From contig NC_091255.1 of the NCBI RefSeq assembly GCF_042477335.2, forward strand, positions 41,642,501 to 41,706,500: 64,000 nt of DNA, given 5' to 3'. This stretch comes from Ovis canadensis. Taxonomy: Eukaryota; Chordata; Mammalia; Artiodactyla; Bovidae. Of this stretch, positions 54,345 to 64,000 are shown one piece after another. A program made the translations under genes and the position numbers. The notes beneath the pieces are model-generated. The model ran no database searches. It was not told the origin of the DNA and saw only the letters and a program-made list of their open reading frames with translations. Each line of letters opens with the position of its first letter. The stretch's first letter is position 1.

Positions 54345-54735
54345 TCCTGCCGTCCCAGGCATTTCCCACTTCTGGACCTTGGCACTTGATGTTTCCTTTG
54401 CCCAGAACTCTTCTGTGGCTCCTGCTGTCTCCTACTTTATGCAGTGTAAACATCACATCTTCATAAAGGCCTTCTCTAACACCCATTCCTGCTCCCGATA
54501 CTCAACTGCAGCACCTTGGTTATTTCTTTCAAAATGAGTTCATGTTTACATAATCCATAATTGTATTGCTTACATGGTTGTTTATCTCTTTGTTTCCTCC
54601 ACTAGAACATAAATTCTATGAGGTACAGACCAGGTCTCTCTGGTTTATCACCATACCTCCACTCTTAGCCAGCTAGCATGCAGCCTAGTATATGGTCAGC
54701 ACTCAGTAAATATTTGTTGAAAGAATGAATGACTA
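54345..54735 (+). repeat. L2 relic
   Basis: 'cctttgcccagaactcttct', 'aaaggccttctctaacaccc' and the terminal 'tcagtaaatatttgttgaaa' mark a long L2 3' end. Confidence 0.8.
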
Positions 54736-55021
54736 ATGAAGGACCTGGCTGACTATGCTGAGGACTTTAGATTCTTCTTGCAGGTGTTCTGCATGGGAAG
54801 GACATGTTCAGATTCCTACTGTAGAATGATAACTAGGTGACATCATAGCAGATGCATAGAAAGGGGATGAGATCAGAGACCAGCACTCCAGACATGGTGG
54901 CCATTGGCCAAATAGGAGATGGTGAGCATCTATGAATAGACCAAATCGACAAAGCTCAGCATTCCTAAGCAAGCAGCAGGAAAGAACTAGTCAAATCAAA
55001 TCAAAGCAGAGCACTGTTACT

Positions 55022-55865
55022 TACTGTTGTTGTTCAGTCTGACTGTTTGCGACCCCATGGACTGCAGTGTGCCAGGCTCCCCTGTCCTTCACCATCTCCT
55101 GGAACTTGCTCAAATTCATGTCCATTGAGTCGTTGATGCCATCCAACCATCCCATCCTCTCATTCCCTTCTCTTCCTGCTTTCAGTCTTTCCCAGCCTCA
55201 GGGTCTTTTCTAATGAGTCAGCTGTTCACATCAGGTGGTTAGTATCTGAGCTTCAGCCTCAACATCAGTCCTTCCAGTGAATATTCAGGACTGATTTCCT
55301 TTTAAGATTGACTGGTTTGATCTCCTTGCAGTCCAAGGGACTATCAAGAGTCTTCTCCAACACCACAGTTCAAAAGCATCAGTTCTTTGGTGCTCTGTCT
55401 TCTTTATGGTCCAACTCTCACATCCTTACATGACTACTGGAAAAACCGTAGCTTTGACTATACAGACCTTTGTCGGCAAAGTAATGTCTCTGCTTTTGAA
55501 TATGCTGTCTAGGTTTGTCATAGCTTTTCTTCCAAGGAGCAAGTGTCTTTTAATTTAATGGCTGCGGTCACCATCTGCAGTGATTTTGGAGTCCAAGAAA
55601 ATAAAGTCTCTCACTGTTTCCCATCTATTTGCCATGAAGTGATAGGACCAGATGCCATGATCTTCGTTTTCTGAATGTTGAGTCTGAAGCCCGCTTTTTC
55701 ACTCTCCTCTTTCACTTTCATCAGGAGGCTCTTTAGTTCCTCTTTGCTTTCTGCCACAAGGGTAGTGTCGTCTGCGTGTCTGAGGTTATTGATATTTCTC
55801 CCAGCAATCTTGATTCCAGCTTGTGCTTCATCTAGCCCAGCACGTCACAAGATGTACTTTGCATA
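55022..55865 (-). repeat. BovB (RTE) LINE 3' fragment
   Basis: The + strand is the reverse complement of BovB: 'gtccattgagtcgttgatgc', 'atgagtcagctgttcacatc', 'gactggtttgatctccttgc' and 'gtcatagcttttcttccaag'. It is a truncated copy with a broken reverse-transcriptase frame. BovB is the autonomous partner that mobilises the Bov-tA/BovA SINEs. Confidence 0.92.
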
Positions 55866-56174
55866 AAAGTAAACAAGCAGGGTGACAAGTATTGTTACTT
55901 GATCTTTGTTTCAGAGCAGTACCTAGATGGCTGACCTAAATGTTTGTAGTGTAACAAAATAAAAGATAAATGGATGGGGAGCTTATAACAAAGGAGGAAA
56001 AAAGGAAAATGAGGAGTGAGATGAGTATAGAAAATGCTGGCTTTGAAGTCAGCTAGAAGTGGGTCACAGATTATTTTGGTAGTTTTTTTTCCCAACCAGT
56101 GTGGAAAGAGAGAGACACAATCAATTACATACATGATAAGTCCTTGTGATATATTGTAGTACAGCCATGCAATG

Positions 56175-56405
56175 GAGTACTGCTGCTGCTGAGTCACTTC
56201 AGTCGTGTCCGACTCTGTGTGACCCCATAGACGGCAACCCGCCAGGCTCCCCCGTCCCTGGGATTCTCCAGGCAAGAACACTGGAGTGGGTTGCTATTTC
56301 CTTCTCCAGTGCATGAAAGTGAAAAGTGAAAGCGAAGCCTCTCAGTCATGTCTGACTCTCAGTGACCCAATGGACTGCAGCCTACCAGGCTCCTCCATCC
56401 ATGGG
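56175..56405 (-). repeat. BovA2 SINE
   Basis: Reverse copy starting 'gtactgctgctgctgagtca' and ending at 'ctcctccatccatgg'. 'tggagtact' occurs at the left edge and 'gggagtactac' at the right, a possible target-site duplication. Confidence 0.9.
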
Positions 56406-56659
56406 AGTACTACTCAGAATTAAAAATAAATTAAGTATTTATACATATATAAACAACATGGATGAATCTCAGAAAAATTATGTTGAATGAAAGCAGCCAG
56501 ACAAAAAAGAGTATAGGGTACAGAGTGTGTGATTCCATTCCATATAAAATTCTCTGGCTCATATTCCCTGGCCAGGTATTGGAGAAGATGGTTTTTCTGA
56601 TGTCTACATCCTGGCCTCCAGGCCCCAGGCTGAGCACAGAGTAGTCTCGAATGGGCGTG

Positions 56660-57165
56660 TCCATCGCTGGCACATCCGGCAGCTCACTCACTGCCCGTCA
56701 CTCCTCTGCTTCCTGTTGTTCCCGAGTCAGACCCAGAGTCCTCGCTGTGGCTTTCAGGCCCAGTGAGGTCAGAGGGAGCCTCCTGCTCAGTGCCACCCCA
56801 CTGCACTCCCTCGGTCACTCTAATCCTCCCCCAACAGCCTTCCTGCCGTCTCCCAGCCCCGTCTCGCCCTTGCTGATCTGGGGGCTTGTGTTCGTCCTTC
56901 TGCTTGGACTGCTCTTCCTTTTTATCCTGTCATTCAGGTTTCAATTCAGGAGTCTGCTCCTCAGAGAGGTCTTCTCTGACCACACTGTCCTAGCCACTGG
57001 AATACTTTGTTCTTGCCTTCAGCACATTTATCGATGCCTGAACTTGCTCTGCTCACTCATTTTTCACCTCCCGTACACTGGAAGCCCAGGAGGTCAGAGA
57101 CTGTGTTATCATGGTATCCAGACTGATGCCTGGCACACAGTAGGTGCTCAGTGGGCATCTGCAGG
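56660..57165 (+). repeat. L2 relic
   Basis: 'tcagagaggtcttctctgac', 'ttctgcttggactgctcttc' and 'ctggcacacagtaggtgctc' are typical. A chance 215-codon frame runs through it. Confidence 0.75.
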
Positions 57166-57429
57166 CTGTAACACTCCCGCCCAGACCAAGTGGGTCAATG
57201 TCCAGGCTCACTGGAAGGCACTGTGGTACAGGAGACCAGGGGTGCCAGTGCACAGCATTGTCCCTCAGACCCCAGTGGACATCAGCAGGGACCAGTGACC
57301 TGTTTAGTCACGTCTAAATGAAAAAATATTTTTGTGTGTTCCTCAGTTAGGTAAAGACCTCTTAATTATGATACCACAGTGTAATCTATAAAATAAAATG
57401 TTGATAAATTGGAATTAATTACATTCTAT

Positions 57430-57570
57430 CTGCCCAGGGACTTCCCTGGTAGTCCAGTGGCTAGGACTCTGCACTCCCAGTGTAGTGGGCCCAGGTTCAA
57501 TACTTGGTTAGGAAACTAGATCCCATAAGCCACAACTAAGACTCAGTGCAGCCAAATATTAAAAAAAATA
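57430..57570 (+). repeat. CHR-type SINE
   Basis: 'gggacttccctggtagtcca', 'caggttcaatacttggttag' and an end in 'gtgcagccaaatattaaaaa'. Confidence 0.85.
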
Positions 57571-59020
57571 AAATCTATTTCCCAAACCCTCATATAGTAA
57601 TATGATGATAACATACTTGCAAATCAGACTCTAAAATCATTAGATGGTTAAATACTATTCTCCCTGGAAGTCTTTGGGGAATGTGGCCATTTTTTAAAAA
57701 TTGATAAGCACTAGACAAATATTTATAAACCTTTGGGTAGCTGTACCAACTCAGAGAGCTCACCTGGGTGTTTTCCAAACCTGCCTGATCATTTGTCTGA
57801 TCTTGCTTCTTTCATTCATTCAGCAAATTTACTGAGTGCTTACTTATAGTCCTGGTGTGCTGCAGTCCACAGGGTCACAAAGAGTCAGACACGACTTAGC
57901 CACAAAACAACTATGTTCCAGGCATAGGTCAAAGCCCTAAGAACGTGATAATGGACAAGACAGGTGGAGTTCCTGGTTCAGGGAACTCAGTTTCTCGTAG
58001 GGAGGCAGACAACAAAACAAAACGACCTTTAATGTGTTAGGTAGTGATGAGGGCTATGGAATAAAGCTAAGGTTAGAGAGAGATGCTGCTCTATTAGGTA
58101 GCACAGTGGCCTTTCTGAAAAGGTGGCCGTTTGAGCAAACACTCGCTTAAGGTGAAAGAGCCTGTTACACAAGTAAGGCGCAAAGAGTGGAGAGTGGATT
58201 CTGGCAAAAACACAGCTGGAGAATGCTTGCTGAGGTCCAGGGATGCAAAGGAAGTTGTGACTGGAGCTCAGAATGAGAGCAAGTGGTGAGAGGCCAGGAG
58301 GGGGTCAGGGAAGGTCTTGTGGACTGGTTCATAGGCGATGGTGAAGAGTTTGGATTTTACCCCAATTTTGATGGGACGTCCCCTTGTCTGTCTTGTTCAC
58401 TGCTACATCCCCAGGGCCATGGACAGGACCTGGCACATAGATAGTAGAGTTGTTTGTTTGTTTTTCCCAAATCCACCTGTAGATTTAAGCATCTCCAATC
58501 AAAATTATAACAGGATTTTATGGATGACTTGAACAGCAAATCTAAAATTTTTATGGTGACTTCCCCGGCAGTCTGTGATTAAAACTCCTTCCACTGCAGG
58601 AGTGTGGGTTTGATCCCTGGCTGGGGAATACAGCATGCCTTTGGAATGGCCCCCCCGCGAAAAAAATTTTTTTTATATGGATGTGCAAAGGTCTGAGAAC
58701 AGTCAAGACACTCCTGAAGAATCAAGATGTCAAGCCTTTATTACATTTTAAAGTTATAATAAGACAATGTGATCAACTCAGGATCAGTGAAACAGACTAG
58801 AAGCTCAGAGAAAGAGCCATGCATATAAAAAAAGGCTAGTATACATTCGGTAAAGAAGGGACTATTGGAAAAAATGAAAATATATCCACACCCAAAACTA
58901 AATTATGGCCGGATTTAGGCCTTAACTGTGAAAGGCAAGACTTTATATTTTTTACATGGACATCTAGGCAAATATCCTCATGACCAAGGAAAAGAGCTTT
59001 GGTAGATCTTTCATAAATTC
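57571..59020. other. Intergenic with SINE fragments
   Basis: Holds a Bov-tA tail fragment (57850-57905, 'gtcagacacgacttagccac') and a diverged CHR-type SINE (58556-58665, 'gggtttgatccctggctggg'). 58.0-58.37 kb reads like an old interspersed repeat of unknown family. No genes. Confidence 0.55.
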
Positions 59021-59053
59021 AACTGGGCACTTGACTTACTTCTAGTGAGACTG

Positions 59054-59822
59054 AGAAACTCAGTTTTATTTATTTTTAACTAAAGAACATTTATTTGTTT
59101 TTCACTGAGACTTTATCTTGAGGACGTAACTAAACTATGCCACCACTCCCCACCCCAACTTGAAGGAGGATTAGTACAGTGGATATTATAAAGCAAGTAT
59201 GAACAGTTTGAGGGACTGGAACCAACGTTAACTGACAAAAACCAACTTCCATCTAAATCATCTTAAAAATGTTTAAGTAATAAAAAGGTGGGGAGGGGGC
59301 AAAGGCGGTTTCAGATTGAACAAGATCATCACATTTTATCTAATACATTCAATCCTGGCTAGGGTATACCAAAACAGAAACGGGATAAATATAATACAAA
59401 ACTTCCACTACAGCACACTGCACACAGTTGTGTTCCAAGCCCACCCCCATCCTCATAATGCTTCCAAACTCAACTGTTTCCAAGCCTGTTGGGCCTGGTG
59501 ATGAAGGAGCACGTAGATCTTCTCTTTAATCCAGCGTTTGCTATAAGGCTGGTATGTCTGGGTATCAGCTCGGTAAACAACGCAGCTGAGGTCTGCCAGG
59601 TCATCAGTAAAATCAGACAACTGACTGATATCATATGTGATAGAGGGGCTGTCGGGATTCATTTTCTTCAGATGTTCATACATTTTACAAACACCTTCCA
59701 TACACTCATTCACAGATTCATAGAGTAAGTTCTGCCTTCTGGGCTCTTGGTAGGCTGTACCAGTAAGATGGTGTGAGACATCATGCCAAAGTCGTCTGCT
59801 GCAGCCCAGAAACTCAGTTTTA
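59054..59822. repeat. Target-site duplication of the ERH retrocopy
   Basis: agaaactcagtttta occurs at 59054-59068 and again at 59808-59822, exactly bordering the retrocopy. Confidence 0.93.
59069..59807 (-). pseudogene. ERH: Processed pseudogene of ERH (enhancer of rudimentary)
   Basis: An intronless, reverse-oriented copy of ERH mRNA. ATG at 59781-59779 opens [19 protein letters not shown], the ERH N-terminus. A net loss of about 4 nt near 59710-59725 then shifts the frame, giving an early stop. After the break the ERH frame resumes as [18 protein letters not shown] and continues ([14 protein letters not shown], then [17 protein letters not shown]) to QAQQAWK. One Glu codon is lost (YEEH to YEH), several substitutions are seen (RRQ to HHQ), and the normal stop is replaced by a read-on of eight residues. 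About 390 nt of 3' UTR follow, to a decayed T-rich stretch (the tail, near 59069-59085). The copy is flanked by a perfect 15-bp target-site duplication, so it is a LINE-mediated retrocopy. ERH itself is a small conserved nuclear factor of mRNA processing; this copy cannot make it. Confidence 0.95.
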
Positions 59823-59940
59823 AATTGTATTTAATTTTAATGTCACATGTGACTAGTGGCTGCCATATTGATAGCACAGATCTAGAGTATATGAAGAATA
59901 TAGAAGAGGAAATAGGATGGGATAAACATAAAAAGCTGGG

Positions 59941-60155
59941 GTTTCCCAGGTGGTGCTAGTGGTAAAGAACTTGCCTGCCAGTGCAGGTAGATGTAAGAGA
60001 CACAGGTTCGATCCCTGGGTCAGAAAGATCCCCTGGAAGAGAGCATGGCAACCCACTCCAGTATTCTTGCCTGGAGGATCCTGTGGACAGAGGAGCCTGG
60101 CGGACTACTGTCTCTGGGGTTATGAAGAGTTGGACAGGACTGAAGTGACTGAGAA
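59941..60155 (+). repeat. Bov-tA SINE
   Basis: Head 'gtttcccaggtggtgctagt', core 'cactccagtattcttgcctg', end 'gagttggacaggactgaagt'. Confidence 0.91.
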
Positions 60156-60183
60156 TGTATGCAATCATAAAAAGTTGCTCAAG

Positions 60184-60480
60184 GAGATCAGGAATAAACA
60201 AAACCATGGTGAGATACCACTTCATAACCTCCAGATGTGCAGGGATTAAAAAATCAGACAATATCCACTGTGGTGAGAGTTTAAATTGTTTCAACCCCTT
60301 TGGAAAACGAAATTGAGCAAGAATATTTCCTGGATCCAGCAATATCACTTCAGTTATTACAGAAGAAAAATTATCCTCAGTCTGGCCTGTGGGTTTACAT
60401 AATTCACAAACAGGTAGCATTCCTAATAACATATTTGAGCAATTTTATGATAGATTATAACCAAAATACCAAAATAAGAT
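60184..60480 (+). repeat. L1 ORF2 relic
   Basis: 'catggtgagataccacttca' and 'aatatttcctggatccagca' correspond to the L1 3' end of ORF2. The frame is broken. Confidence 0.7.
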
Positions 60481-60527
60481 CTCTTCTGAGATACTAGATA
60501 CTCATACTTTAATTTGAGTCTTAAGAT

Positions 60528-60652
60528 TTTTTTTTTATCTGGCTGCACCTCATGGCACATGGGATCTCAGTTCCCTGATCAGGGGTTGAACCTGTGCCCC
60601 CTGCATTGGAAGCTGAAAGTCTTAACCACTGCACCACCAGAGAAGTCCCCAA
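60528..60652 (-). repeat. CHR-type SINE (reverse)
   Basis: 'ttttatctggctgcacctca', 'ctcagttccctgatcagggg' and 'aaccactgcaccaccagaga'. Confidence 0.84.
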
Positions 60653-60727
60653 GAGTCTAAAGATCTTTTTATTTATTTATTTATTAAGTCTAAAGATCTT
60701 TAATTAGATGTTTCTATTACACACAGT

Positions 60728-61006
60728 CTTGGAGAAGGCAATGGCACCCCACTCCAGTACTCTTGCCTGGAAAATCCCATGGACGGAGGAGTCTGGTGGG
60801 CTGCAGTCCATGGGGTCTTGAAGAATCAGACACGACTGAGTGACTTCACTTTGACTTTTCACTTTCATGCATTGGAGAAGGAAATGGCAACCCACTCCAA
60901 TGTTCTTGCCTGGAGAATCCCAGGGACGGGGGAACCTGGTGGGCTGCCGTCTGTGGGGTCGCACAGAGTTGGACCTGATTGAAACGACTTAGCAGCAGCA
61001 GCAGCA
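60728..61006 (+). repeat. BovA2 SINE
   Basis: Dimeric copy from 'cttggagaaggcaatggcac' to 'gacttagcagcagcagcagc'. Confidence 0.93.
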
Positions 61007-61309
61007 TCATTATACACAGTCTAACAGAGATTACTGTGGTGATGTGATTTGTAAGAAGTTGGTCTTCATCCTCACTGCTATCATAGAGCTCCTAAAACCC
61101 TAGGAATTTTCTAAGTGGTCAGAGTGATAAAAATTTCTTGTTATTCATAACGAGCACCTTTCAGCCTTCCCAGAGTTTGTGTTAATGAGGCGACTTTTGG
61201 AAAGGCCTTAAATTTGGGGGCTGTTTGTCAGAAGGTTGGACGCTTAAGCCCTCCTCCCCCACCTTGAGGGAGGAGAGAAGGGGCTGAGGTTGAATCAGTC
61301 GTCAGTGGC

Positions 61310-61880
61310 CACTGATTTCATCGATCACGCCTACGTAATGAAGCCTCCATGATGACGTACGGCAAAAAACCATCACAATATTGTAAAGTAGTTATCCTCC
61401 AATTAAAATTCCAAAAAAATCTCTAAAGTACGAGGTTTGGAGAGCCTGTGATGGTGAACAGTGGAGCTGGGACTAGTGGCAGTGAGAGTGGTCCCAGAGA
61501 GGGATGGAGGGTCTGTATCCCTTCCCACATTCCTGGCCCTGTGCGTCTGCTCCTGAGATATGTCCTCTGTAATAAACCAGGGATCTGGTGGGTAAACAGT
61601 TTTCCTGGTGTCTGTGAGCCGGTTGAACAAATCAGTGAAACTCCAGGAGGAAGGAGGCCGTGGGTCTAGGTCAGAAGCACAGGTGACAACCTGGACTTGG
61701 AATTGGTGTCTGGGAAAGGGGAGGTGAGGGGACAGTCTGGTGGGACTGAGCCTTTAACCTTTGGGATCTGAGGGTAATTCCAGGCAGGTGGCATCAGATT
61801 GAGTTAAATTCTAGGACACCTAGCTGGTGTTGGAGGCTTCCTTGGTAAAGGACCGCCCCCTCCTACCCCTGGTCTGTCAG
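61310..61880 (+). repeat. Old LTR-like or L1-like repeat relic
   Basis: 'aggtcagaagcacaggtgac', 'tgggactgagcctttaacct', 'ggtggcatcagattgagtta' and 'aggacacctagctggtgttg' belong to a common old mammalian repeat. An L1 tail-like piece ('cacaatattgtaaagtagtt', 61373-61425) appears inserted in it. The family name is not certain. Confidence 0.5.
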
Positions 61881-62239
61881 AGCCCTTTGTTCTTATAGCA
61901 AGACTATAATAAAACCTTGGCATGTACTCAGATAATTAAGTTATCTGAAAAGATTTTTAAACACTATATCCTAGAGAATCGCTTGCACACCTGCCCCAGT
62001 GGATATGAACAAGCTTGATCATAGTAGCAACATCTAAACCTGTATCTCTGTCAACAGTGACATGGGCATTGTGGGATGTTCGTTCTGTGAATCCTGTGCA
62101 CCAGTGAACATGCATCAGCTCCCACTACACATGTCCACAGGGATGACTCACAAAAGAACAGTCTCAGAAGAAGGCATACAGTACTATTTTACTTACATAA
62201 AATTCAAAAACAAACGAGTAAAATCTAAATACATGTACA

Positions 62240-62456
62240 TCATTTGTTGTTGTTTGGTCACTAAGTTGCGTCTGACTCTTTCGCAACCACATGGACTGTA
62301 GCCCACCAGGCTTCTCTGTCCATAGGATTTCCCAGACAAGGATACTGGAGTGGGTTGCCATTTCCTCCTCCAGGGGCTCTTCCAACCCAGGGATCAAACC
62401 TGCGTCTCCTGCACTACAGGCGAATTATTTACCTCTGAGCCACCTGGGAAGCCCAT
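62240..62456 (-). repeat. Bov-tA SINE, left arm of inverted pair
   Basis: Reverse copy from 'tggtcactaagttgcgtctg' to 'ctgagccacctgggaagccc'. Confidence 0.92.
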
Positions 62457-62482
62457 TTAGATGTACATACACAGGTGATAAG

Positions 62483-62690
62483 GCTTTCCTCGTAGCTCAG
62501 TCAGTAAAGAATCTGCCTGCAATACAGGAAACCCAGGTTCGATTCCTGGGTCAGGAAGGTCCCCTGGAAAAGGAAATGGCAAGCCCCTCCAGTACTCTTG
62601 CCTGGTGAATCCCATGGACAGGGTAGCCTGGCAGGCTACAGTCCATGGGGTTGCAAGAGTTGGACACGACTGAACCACCACCACCACCAC
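62483..62690 (+). repeat. Bov-tA SINE, right arm of inverted pair
   Basis: Forward copy from 'ggctttcctcgtagctcagt' to 'gttggacacgactgaaccac', only 26 bp from the reverse copy on its left. It ends in a (cac)n tail. Confidence 0.92.
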
Positions 62691-63884
62691 ACATGTGATC
62701 AGATAAGCAGCAGATTCAGGGTGGTGGTTACTTCTTAGGAAGCAGGGAGGAGGATGTTGGGAATGTTAGAAAAATGGACAAAAGCTCCATTCGTTAATCT
62801 AGTTGGACATTCTTTTTATTAATGTAATTTGACCTGTACATGTATATTCTGTAGTTACTGTAACAATGAGGAGCTGAGGCTCGCAGGCACTGGGACCACT
62901 GCCATGAGGAAGCTCTGCCCCCTGGCGCTCTGGGCTGGGACTGCCAGCAGGTGTGTGTGCAGGTGCCAGCGTGGGGCCCCTGTCCTCGGAGCAGGGTCCC
63001 TCTAGTGCCAGGCCCTGGGACTGCTACAGCTCAGCCTTTTTACCTGGAAACAACTGGGCTGTATTTGTGGAGGGTATTTATGGGCAGCAAGGTATGCCCA
63101 CCACACCCCTGGGCAGTGGAGGGCTGCCTGCCCCCTACCCAACTTGGGACGCCCTGACTCAGGACTGCGGGGCCCTGAGGGGTGTCTGGACGGGGGCCTT
63201 TGGTACCGTGTGAAACCCAGTCAGTTAAGAAAGGAGCAGCTTCTTCCTTGGAAAAAAGAACATACAAAACAAAGCTTAAGGAACTAAAAAAAAAATCTCT
63301 CTTGCCCTCTTTGAGGGAGTAGGAGGGGAGGCAGGAGACTTGAACGCAGGGAGCTCATTTGGGAGGCTCTGCATTAGCTGGGGCTCCAGTGAGCGCAGTG
63401 GGTGTGGGAGGAAGTTTCAGGCAACCAAAGTCATTGCCCTTCCCTCTGAAATGAGCCCTGCCACCTGCTAGCTGTGTGAGCATGAGTTATCTACACCCTC
63501 AATTTCCACATCAGGAGAATGTAGACACTCACTGTGCCTGCCTGAGGACCGTCAGACACAGTATGTGAAGCACCTGTTGGCGCTGTGCCTGGTGCTTATG
63601 AAGGTCTCAGGACTACTGACCCCCCTTGCCCAGGGAGAGGCTTGTTTTTTTTTTTTTTTTAAACTCAGGAGCAGTCAGTCAGCTTGCCAGGTCCTATGTC
63701 TGCCCGGAAGGGAGACTTCATGTTCTGATCGGCACAGAAGTTAGTGGTGGCCCCGCAAATCCTCAGAAAACAGAAGTTACCGTTGGCATGTCCGTAGGAG
63801 GGAGGAGAAATTGATATAAATAGCAGCAGGGACAGCAACAAGCCTGTCACAGGACCAGAGGGATTTGGGTGCTCCTTACTTCAT
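62691..63884. other. Intergenic, mostly unassigned
   Basis: A MIR-like region lies near 63455-63600 ('gagcatgagttatctacacc'). There are poly-A/T tracts at 63285-63295 and 63644-63660. Frames around 62950-63210 are not convincing. No genes. Confidence 0.45.
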
Positions 63885-64000
63885 CCCACTCCAGTACTCT
63901 TGCCTGGAAAATCCCATGGATGGAGGAGCCTGGTGGGCTGCAGTCCGTGGGGTCGCTAAGAGTCGGACACGACTGAGCGACTTCACTTTCACTTTTCACT
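63885..64000 (+). repeat. BovA SINE cut by window end
   Basis: 'cccactccagtactcttgcc', 'aagagtcggacacgactgag' and 'cttttcact' at the last base. The second half lies beyond the window. Confidence 0.9.

Larger units (their letters stand above)
59022..59890. repeat. Old repeat relic split by the ERH retrocopy
   Basis: The left piece (59022-59068, 'gggcacttgacttacttcta' into 'actcagtttta') and right piece (59808-59890, 'tatttaattttaatgtcaca', 'tgactagtggctgccatatt', 'gatagcacagatctag') together look like the DNA-transposon-like family at 27.4 kb. Confidence 0.65.

Noticed and set aside
56651-57298. 215-codon + strand frame
   Set aside because: It runs through an L2 relic and matches no protein. 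Chance frame.

Overview
The window is ruminant (bovid) nuclear DNA. The evidence is the dense set of tRNA-derived Bov-tA/BovA SINEs on both strands, a BovB (RTE-type) LINE fragment near 55 kb, and mammalian L1, L2 and MIR relics. The gene order LRRC75A, SNHG29 (LRRC75A-AS1), TRPV2, UBB is that of human 17p11.2, shown here in reverse orientation. It is probably cattle chromosome 19 or its equivalent in a close relative. That placement is an inference from synteny and from the four-unit UBB; no database was searched.

Layout. (1) 1-4.3 kb, + strand: the last two coding exons of LRRC75A; earlier exons lie off the left edge. (2) 5.6-7.7 kb, - strand: SNHG29, a spliced snoRNA host gene with a CpG-island promoter. 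Three box C/D snoRNAs (SNORD49B, SNORD49A, SNORD65) sit in separate introns. Its 3' end faces the 3' end of LRRC75A. (3) 9.05-26.3 kb, - strand: TRPV2, a calcium-permeable TRP channel. All 14 coding exons can be joined with consistent splice phases into 755 codons including the stop (754 residues). One intron has a GC donor. (4) 26.5-44 kb: intergenic DNA made of SINEs, L1, L2, an endogenous-retrovirus LTR with an internally repeated module, and a GC-rich 39-bp minisatellite. (5) 44.06-45.9 kb, - strand: UBB, with a noncoding first exon, one 672-bp intron, and a single coding exon of four head-to-tail ubiquitin units plus a C-terminal Cys. Its promoter shows a TATA box, an ATF/CEBP-like site, a heat-shock element and CCAAT boxes. 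The CpG island continues into a cluster of X-box, NRF-1-like and ETS motifs that looks like a divergent promoter. (6) 46.5-64 kb: repeat-rich intergenic DNA. It contains a processed ERH pseudogene (59.07-59.81 kb) with a perfect 15-bp target-site duplication, inserted into an older repeat relic.

Functionally the genes are independent neighbours. UBB supplies ubiquitin under stress. TRPV2 is a membrane cation channel. SNHG29 produces rRNA methylation guides. LRRC75A is a poorly characterised leucine-rich-repeat protein. I saw no undescribed multi-gene system. The items most worth checking are a 45-codon spliced small ORF in SNHG29, the TRPV2 GC donor, the putative divergent promoter beside UBB, and the ERH retrocopy.
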